Shown here in pieces: positions 6,444 through 10,599 of a DNA stretch of 10,599 nucleotides. Under the pieces are notes generated by a model, which saw only the letters and a program-made list of their open reading frames with translations, did no database searches and had not been told where the DNA came from. The position numbers and the translations under genes are program-made. The DNA is from Geoglobus sp. (GTDB lineage Archaea > Halobacteriota > Archaeoglobi > Archaeoglobales > Archaeoglobaceae): NCBI GenBank assembly GCA_027019885.1, contig JALUWC010000246.1, forward strand, positions 1 to 10,599, read 5' to 3'. Each line of letters starts with the position of its first letter. The stretch's first letter is position 1.

Positions 6444-6547
6444 ATGGCGTTTGTAGCATGGATAATAGCTATCGGCATGAAGCGGTGGTGGTAACAATTG
6501 CCCTGCTAATCGGGCTGATAGTTTTAGGGTTGTCACATAAGTCATGA
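6444..6547 (+). pseudogene. Second possible decayed short membrane-peptide gene
   Basis: ATG 6444 starts MAFVAWIIAIG and ends at TAA 6492. An overlapping frame gives EAVVVTIALLIGLIVLGLSH to TGA at 6545-6547. One shift near 6474-6482 would join them into a peptide of about 34 residues with one membrane helix. A separate small protein starting at a GTG near 6485 is an alternative. No good ribosome binding site is evident. Confidence 0.3.
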
Positions 6548-6562
6548 AAGGGCGATAGCGAA

Positions 6563-6601
6563 TTAAAATTTTATTTAAAATTTTAGATTTAAATTTTAGA
6601 T
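6563..6601. repeat. AT-rich 13-bp tandem repeat, three copies
   Basis: Three consecutive 13-bp units (6563-6575, 6576-6588, 6589-6601) have consensus TTAAAATTTTAGAT-like. The first two contain the perfect palindrome TAAAATTTTA (6564-6573 and 6576-6585). The array lies about 80 bp before the TATA box of the large surface protein. It could be a binding site for a dimeric regulator or nucleoid protein, or a simple low-complexity tract. Confidence 0.6.
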
Positions 6602-6646
6602 AAACTCCAATATTCCTTTATGGACACTATGAGTGATATTGAACGG

Positions 6647-6669
6647 TCTTCTTCTAACACCAGAAGAAA
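6647..6669. promoter_or_regulatory. 23-nt hairpin motif, copy B, just upstream of a promoter
   Basis: TCTTCT (6647-6652) pairs with AGAAGA (6662-6667) across a 9-nt loop. The motif matches copy A (1588-1610) at 21 of 23 bases. It ends 11 bases before the TATA-like box at 6681, the position where archaeal activators and BRE-adjacent operators bind, so an operator is one reading. A terminator hairpin for the upstream operon or a fragment of an IS end are others. Confidence 0.45.
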
Positions 6670-6673
6670 AATT

Positions 6674-6688
6674 CGTAAAATTTAAATA
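6674..6688 (+). promoter_or_regulatory. Archaeal promoter (BRE plus TATA box) of the 1180-aa surface protein
   Basis: TTTAAATA at 6681-6688 matches the archaeal TATA box, preceded by the purine-rich BRE-like CGTAAAA. Transcription would start about 25 bases on, near 6710, leaving a leader of about 50 nt with the Shine-Dalgarno site GGGAGG at 6746-6751. Confidence 0.55.
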
Positions 6689-6758
6689 TTTGTTTTTTGG
6701 GTTCAAAATATAGAAAGAGATATTTAGAGACCTGAATGGTGGTTTGGGAGGCAATGAG

Positions 6759-9700
6759 GTGTCGATGCTCAATATTTACAGAAACTCATGTACTAAAAAA
6801 GAAAAAGCAATATTCTATGTTATTTTGATTTCATTATTATTTTTTATAATCTCCTTATTAATGCCGAATGTTAAAGCGTACGAAAGTTTGGAGAATCTTG
6901 GTGATAAGCTTGGAGTAAATTTCTATGAGAGATATAACCAGTTTACGTGTCCCTCAACCTACTATTCAACAACTTATGAGGCGTATTTGGAAGTGGAAAA
7001 GTGTTATGTGATTGCTTGGTCTGAGATTTCTGGAGAAAGGCAAGATAGTAGCGGAAAGGTAAAAGTTTCAGTAGTAGATTCGTCAGGAAACATTCTAACT
7101 TCATACACGGAACAGGTCACTACAACTGCTGTATGTCAGAATATAGGACCATATTGTGGTTCAGCCTCTACTTATTCATTATCTATTTTACCTCCAAAAA
7201 AAGTTTTTCCGAAATGTGAGTTATTAGAAGGAAATGGGATTAAAGTTGAGGAGTGCTACCTATCGGCTGAGTTGATTGTTAAAAAACCTTCTTTACAGGA
7301 TTCAAAGTTTTATATTGATGTAAGAGAAGATAAAGAGGATATTGGAAAATATGATATTTATGCAAAATTAACTTCGCCAATAAAAGCCAACGTGAAGTAT
7401 GAAATTTACATTGATGGTGTAAGGAGGTTTACTATAGGCCCTAGAGTCATAGGACCTAATGAAAATTACTGGGAACATTTAATCAGATACACATTTTCTT
7501 CTGGAACGCACGAAATAAAGGTTAGAGCCGAAGTCTATGATGGTGGGGATTCGGTTATACTTGAAAAGTCGGCATCGGTAAGTGTAAGCAAGCCTAAGAC
7601 CTGTGAAGGCCCCCCACCCTCTTATTCATACTACGCAGAAGGCTATCGTTGTTACTTTGGCTGCTCTTGGGAATGCATTGATGGGGAATGGAAAAGTAAT
7701 TGTCGAGCAATGGATTTGGGTAAGAAGTGTTCCGCTTCCGTATGCACCGAAAACGGCTGGGACAATTCAAAATGTTGCGATTCTTATAATAAACCATCTT
7801 CCTTTTATGCGGTCGACTATGTTTGTTACTATGGTTGTAATTTGGATTGTTTAGGGGGGAAGTGGCAGATAACCTCCTGTAAAGAGGATAGAAACAGAGA
7901 ATGCGAAGAGTCTGTTTGTACAAATTCAGGGTGGGATAACTCTATATGCTCGCAACCTTTAAAGCTAAAAATTGACGTGTGGGCGAACAAGGACATGCTT
8001 GAAGTAGAGCAAGAACTCATATTTAGAGGAAAGGTTACGGATGAAGGTGAAAATCCAGTTGGAAATGCAAAAGTAATGATATACAATCCACTAACTGGGG
8101 GGTGGTATTACACATTTACAGATTCCACCGGAGAGTTTGAATATGCTATAAATCCTGATAATAGTGGGATTTTTACTTTTAATTTCAAAGTTGAGAAAGA
8201 AGGTTATGAAACTGCAAAAACCGAATATACAGTAACTGTAAAACCGAAGGAATTACCTAAGTTAAATGTAGAACTGATTTCACCAGAAAATAATGAGGTC
8301 ATAACATCTATGCCAATAACATTTATGGTAAGGGTCACCTCCAATGGTGAGCCAGTAGAAGGAGCAAAAGTAATGCTAACCTTCACAGACGGCGGAACAA
8401 GCAGTTCGGGGTGGCTAACAACGGATTCAAACGGATATGCCACATACACCGGATTTAGCTCTTTGTCCTCTGGGAGTGGCGTCAGCTGGTATGCAGAGGC
8501 TTATAAAGATGGATATGAAAGTGGAATGTCTGAGATATGGTATTTTAAATATGAAAAGGCTAACACCCCTCCAACGATTTACAAAATATACCCTTCTGGG
8601 AGCATAATAAACGTTCTTGCCGGAGAGACTGTGGAGTTTAAGGTGAGAGTTGAAGATCCAGATGACAATCTGGATAAAGTTGTGTGGTTTGTGAATGGTG
8701 AGAAAGTAGCTACGCATTCTGTTTCAGGGTCAAGTGATATGGATAGCTGGAGTTATACCTTTAGTGGAAATGAATCTGTTATTGATGCTTTGGTATATGA
8801 TCAGGACGGAGCTTACAGCCTGCCAGTAAGATGGGTGAGTAAGACAAAATCTAAACTTAATCTTACACTCTTACTAGCGATCTCCCCAACTTATCAGCCT
8901 ATTATGATTCAGAATCGTGATGTATCAATATTACTTGATGGTATAGAGAAAATCATAATAATCGCAAAACTGAAAGACGATTACACAAACAAATCTATTA
9001 GTGGTGCAAAGGTTGAATATGCTGTTATACATCCATTAAAAGCTTTTATAAGTTCAGGAATAATGGCAGAGCATAAAAATTTAAAGGGAATATATGTATC
9101 AAGTTTTGATATTCCTGAAGATCCAGGAACATATACAATTGAGGTGTGGGCGGAATATGAGGGACAAGAGATTACTGCCAAAACAAAGATTGACATAACA
9201 GAGGGAACTCCAACTGCAATTACATTTCCCCAAGAACCTAAACAAATTCATGCTATTGAAGAGATAATTGAGAATAAAATTCATCTTAAATTGGAACCTT
9301 GGCCATCTGAATCTGCTAAGTTGTATACTCTTATTCATGACGCAATATTATTTGCTGCTTGCATACTAAGTAAAACACACGATTGCGATGATTTTATTGC
9401 AACAGAACTACCACCATCAATGAAATCTGTCGAAGCTGTATCTTGGATATACTTCAAAAATGAAAGATATTTGATTTGGAAACCAAACACAGAATGGGGT
9501 GCAGACACCCCACTTTTTACCAAACCACCGAAAGTTAATGATATCGATGAAATATCTACAGGCTGGGTATACTTAGGTTTATCAAAGTATGCGGATCGAG
9601 TTATACATTCTTTAACGATACCCAAAGGTGTTGAGGTCGTTGATTATGGTGGGGCAAGCTATGTAATCGATCGAACAAACGGAGAAAAATTATTAGTGTG

Positions 9701-10301
9701 GGATTATCCTATATTTATGTGGAGGGAGTTGGGTACTAAGTTAATACACGATGGAGCACTAGAAAATGGAGCTTTAAAAGTCAAGAATCCAAGTTTTTCA
9801 TTGTCTCCTAACTGTCCAAATTATATACAGGGGAACGATCTATGTCCTGATTATCGTAGTGGTGATAAAAATATTCCGTGCGTATGTGGTAAATACACTG
9901 CTCCAAACGAATATAGAGTTACTGTTAAATTTGTAACACCTGGTGAAAAAATCTTTAAATCACGTACGATTTTACTATTTGGTCCTCTTATATATAACTT
10001 AAAATCAGAACCTGAATACGATGTTGTATCTGCTTTTATTGATCCTAAAAATGTATTCTGGGCGATAGCAGAAGATCATGACATATCAGGCTCAATTGAG
10101 GTTGTTAAGCCTTCTCAATTGCCTCAAAAGTCTGTAGAACCCTATAAATCAAAATCAACACCAACGTACCAACCCAGAGAAACATCTCAACCTGAACCAG
10201 AAGAAAAAGAGGAGAAAGAGAAGCAAGAACAAGAAAACCCAATTCAGTCAATAATAGAGGCAATTTCAAACATCCTTAGGGACATATTTAAGTTCTTCTA
10301 A
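6759..10301 (+). CDS. Large exported surface protein: tandem eight-Cys modules, Ig-like domains, amphipathic C-terminal tail (1180 aa)
   Basis: GTG 6759 is chosen because GGGAGG (6746-6751) sits 7 bases before it; TTG 6744 and ATG 6765 are alternatives. Residues 16-40 are a signal or anchor helix (FYVILISLLFFIISLLMPN) with likely cleavage after VKA40. Residues 41-190 are beta-rich with scattered Cys. Residues about 190-280 look Ig-like (YEIYIDGVRR...GTHEIKVRAEVYDGG). Two 58-residue eight-cysteine modules follow (282-339 and 340-397), probably disulfide-bonded. Residues about 401-498 resemble a carboxypeptidase-regulatory domain (GKVTDEGENPVGNAKVMIYN). Residues 502-602, 603-695 and 699-815 are further Ig-like or PKD-like domains (DPDDNLDKVVWFVNGEKVAT). 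Residues about 820-1115 are an unrecognised region with a four-Cys cluster (1019, 1029, 1041, 1043). A charged Pro/Glu/Lys linker leads to the amphipathic tail QSIIEAISNILRDIFKFF (1163-1180). No enzymatic motif is seen. The likely role is adhesion or envelope structure. The gene is AT-rich and monocistronic. Confidence 0.92.
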   Translation: MSMLNIYRNSCTKKEKAIFYVILISLLFFIISLLMPNVKAYESLENLGDKLGVNFYERYNQFTCPSTYYSTTYEAYLEVEKCYVIAWSEISGERQDSSGKVKVSVVDSSGNILTSYTEQVTTTAVCQNIGPYCGSASTYSLSILPPKKVFPKCELLEGNGIKVEECYLSAELIVKKPSLQDSKFYIDVREDKEDIGKYDIYAKLTSPIKANVKYEIYIDGVRRFTIGPRVIGPNENYWEHLIRYTFSSGTHEIKVRAEVYDGGDSVILEKSASVSVSKPKTCEGPPPSYSYYAEGYRCYFGCSWECIDGEWKSNCRAMDLGKKCSASVCTENGWDNSKCCDSYNKPSSFYAVDYVCYYGCNLDCLGGKWQITSCKEDRNRECEESVCTNSGWDNSICSQPLKLKIDVWANKDMLEVEQELIFRGKVTDEGENPVGNAKVMIYNPLTGGWYYTFTDSTGEFEYAINPDNSGIFTFNFKVEKEGYETAKTEYTVTVKPKELPKLNVELISPENNEVITSMPITFMVRVTSNGEPVEGAKVMLTFTDGGTSSSGWLTTDSNGYATYTGFSSLSSGSGVSWYAEAYKDGYESGMSEIWYFKYEKANTPPTIYKIYPSGSIINVLAGETVEFKVRVEDPDDNLDKVVWFVNGEKVATHSVSGSSDMDSWSYTFSGNESVIDALVYDQDGAYSLPVRWVSKTKSKLNLTLLLAISPTYQPIMIQNRDVSILLDGIEKIIIIAKLKDDYTNKSISGAKVEYAVIHPLKAFISSGIMAEHKNLKGIYVSSFDIPEDPGTYTIEVWAEYEGQEITAKTKIDITEGTPTAITFPQEPKQIHAIEEIIENKIHLKLEPWPSESAKLYTLIHDAILFAACILSKTHDCDDFIATELPPSMKSVEAVSWIYFKNERYLIWKPNTEWGADTPLFTKPPKVNDIDEISTGWVYLGLSKYADRVIHSLTIPKGVEVVDYGGASYVIDRTNGEKLLVWDYPIFMWRELGTKLIHDGALENGALKVKNPSFSLSPNCPNYIQGNDLCPDYRSGDKNIPCVCGKYTAPNEYRVTVKFVTPGEKIFKSRTILLFGPLIYNLKSEPEYDVVSAFIDPKNVFWAIAEDHDISGSIEVVKPSQLPQKSVEPYKSKSTPTYQPRETSQPEPEEKEEKEKQEQENPIQSIIEAISNILRDIFKFF
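7602..7949 (+). repeat. Two tandem eight-cysteine modules within the 1180-aa protein
   Basis: Residues 282-339 and 340-397 are two 58-residue copies. Copy 1 is C-x15-C-x3-C-x3-C-x8-C-x8-C-x4-C-x9-C and copy 2 is C-x15-C-x3-C-x3-C-x9-C-x7-C-x4-C-x9-C. They share YxCYxGC, a Gly-x-Trp (GEW/GKW), and SVCTxxGWDNSxC. The last Cys of copy 1 directly precedes the first Cys of copy 2. No CxxCH heme site is present. Diverged DNA shows the duplication is old. Confidence 0.9.
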
Positions 10302-10350
10302 TAGTTAGAAAAAGACCGTGACACCTATGCTATTTTTACCAGTAAATTTC

Positions 10351-10377
10351 ATGCTGACATCCCCTCCCCGGCGCTCA
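10351..10377. other. GC-rich island in an AT-rich intergenic spacer
   Basis: The stretch containing CATCCCCTCCCCGGCGCTCA is sharply GC-rich between AT-rich flanks and is not coding in the context seen. It is too short to identify. A leftover IS terminus or a structured RNA segment is possible. Confidence 0.3.
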
Positions 10378-10385
10378 CTTTTCCA

Positions 10386-10411
10386 AACTTTTTTATTCTT
10401 TCTTTTTAATC
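10386..10411 (+). promoter_or_regulatory. T-rich tract: possible terminator for the large gene and/or promoter for the PIN gene
   Basis: ACTTTTTTATTCTTTCTTTT has the runs of T used by archaeal termination about 90 bases after the stop at 10301. TTTTTTATT (10389-10397) is also a weak TATA box at the distance that would give a leaderless transcript starting at the ATG at 10420. The two readings are not exclusive. Confidence 0.35.
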
Positions 10412-10419
10412 AAAATTGC

Positions 10420-10599
10420 ATGCCCAGAATCTACCTCGACACCTGTGCGTGGGGCAGACCTTTTGACAGGCCCTCTGAGAGGATAATTAAAGAGACAGAT
10501 GCTGTCTTTGAAATCTTAAGATGGGCTAAAGAGGGTAAGCTGGCTATAGTGGGCTCAGTGGTTCTGGATGTAGAAGTTGGCAACATTGAGAGCCGGGAG
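10420..10599 (+). CDS. PIN-domain protein, N-terminal 60 residues (runs off window)
   Basis: ATG 10420 opens a frame that stays open to the window edge: MPRIYLDTCAWGRPFDRPSE, later AVFEILRWAKEGKLAIVGSV and VLDVEVGNIESRE. The start YLDTCAWGRPFD is the typical beta-1 motif of PIN-domain proteins, with the conserved metal-binding Asp7. PIN domains are Mg-dependent RNases; many are VapC-type toxins. The conserved second acidic residue may be within VLDVEV. No antitoxin ORF is found in the 118 bases upstream, so it is either a solitary PIN protein or has its partner downstream outside the window. No Shine-Dalgarno site is evident, which fits a leaderless mRNA. Confidence 0.8.
   Translation, partial: MPRIYLDTCAWGRPFDRPSERIIKETDAVFEILRWAKEGKLAIVGSVVLDVEVGNIESRE

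Noticed and set aside
2598..6638. Shared 11-mer TATGAGTGATA (minus strand near 2598-2608, plus strand 6628-6638), suggesting a second IS end near motif B
   Set aside because: Dozens of chance 11-base matches are expected in a window this long, and the surrounding bases do not extend the match.
7602..7949. Cys-rich modules as multiheme cytochrome c
   Set aside because: There is no CxxCH motif anywhere in the region; spacing is C-x3-C without following His.
1..10599. CRISPR array, tRNA or rRNA genes
   Set aside because: No regularly spaced direct repeats with unique spacers and no recognisable tRNA or rRNA sequence were seen; the only tandem repeats are coding or the short AT array.

Overview
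This is an archaeal window, most likely from a euryarchaeon. That rests on TATA-like boxes (TTTAAATA, TTTATATA) ahead of genes, G-rich Shine-Dalgarno sites, large exported beta-rich surface proteins and the mix of IS families. I infer the domain, not the genus. Base composition is a mosaic: the two large surface-protein genes at the ends are AT-rich, the transposon strip is clearly richer in GC, and the 4.5-6.2 kb genes lie in between.

Layout. (1) Positions 1-603 (+) are the 3' end of an exported beta-propeller protein with an Ig-like domain and a C-terminal amphipathic tail. (2) Positions 604-4423 are a strip of four IS elements from four different DDE families, all with the transposase on the minus strand. 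Two are decayed (two and three indels), an IS6-type element has its reading frame split at an A7 run, and an IS481-type element is intact with clear inverted repeats. (3) Positions 4476-6232 (+) are a broken gene followed by two intact genes: a 326-aa secreted protein and a 151-aa lipoprotein-like protein. The end of the broken gene overlaps the start of the next as ATGA, so the three look like one operon. (4) Positions 6233-6743 hold decayed short membrane-peptide ORFs, an AT-rich palindromic tandem repeat, a hairpin motif and a TATA box. (5) Positions 6759-10301 (+) encode a 1180-aa exported protein with two tandem eight-cysteine modules, several Ig-like or carboxypeptidase-regulatory-like domains, a C-terminal region I do not recognise and an amphipathic tail. 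(6) From 10420 a PIN-domain protein runs off the right edge.

The common theme is the cell surface: all four intact non-transposon, non-PIN genes encode exported or probably exported proteins. The most interesting signals are the similar C-terminal tails on the proteins ending at 603 and 10301, the tandem eight-cysteine module, and a 23-nt near-identical hairpin motif found at 1588 and 6647. None of these could be searched against databases here.
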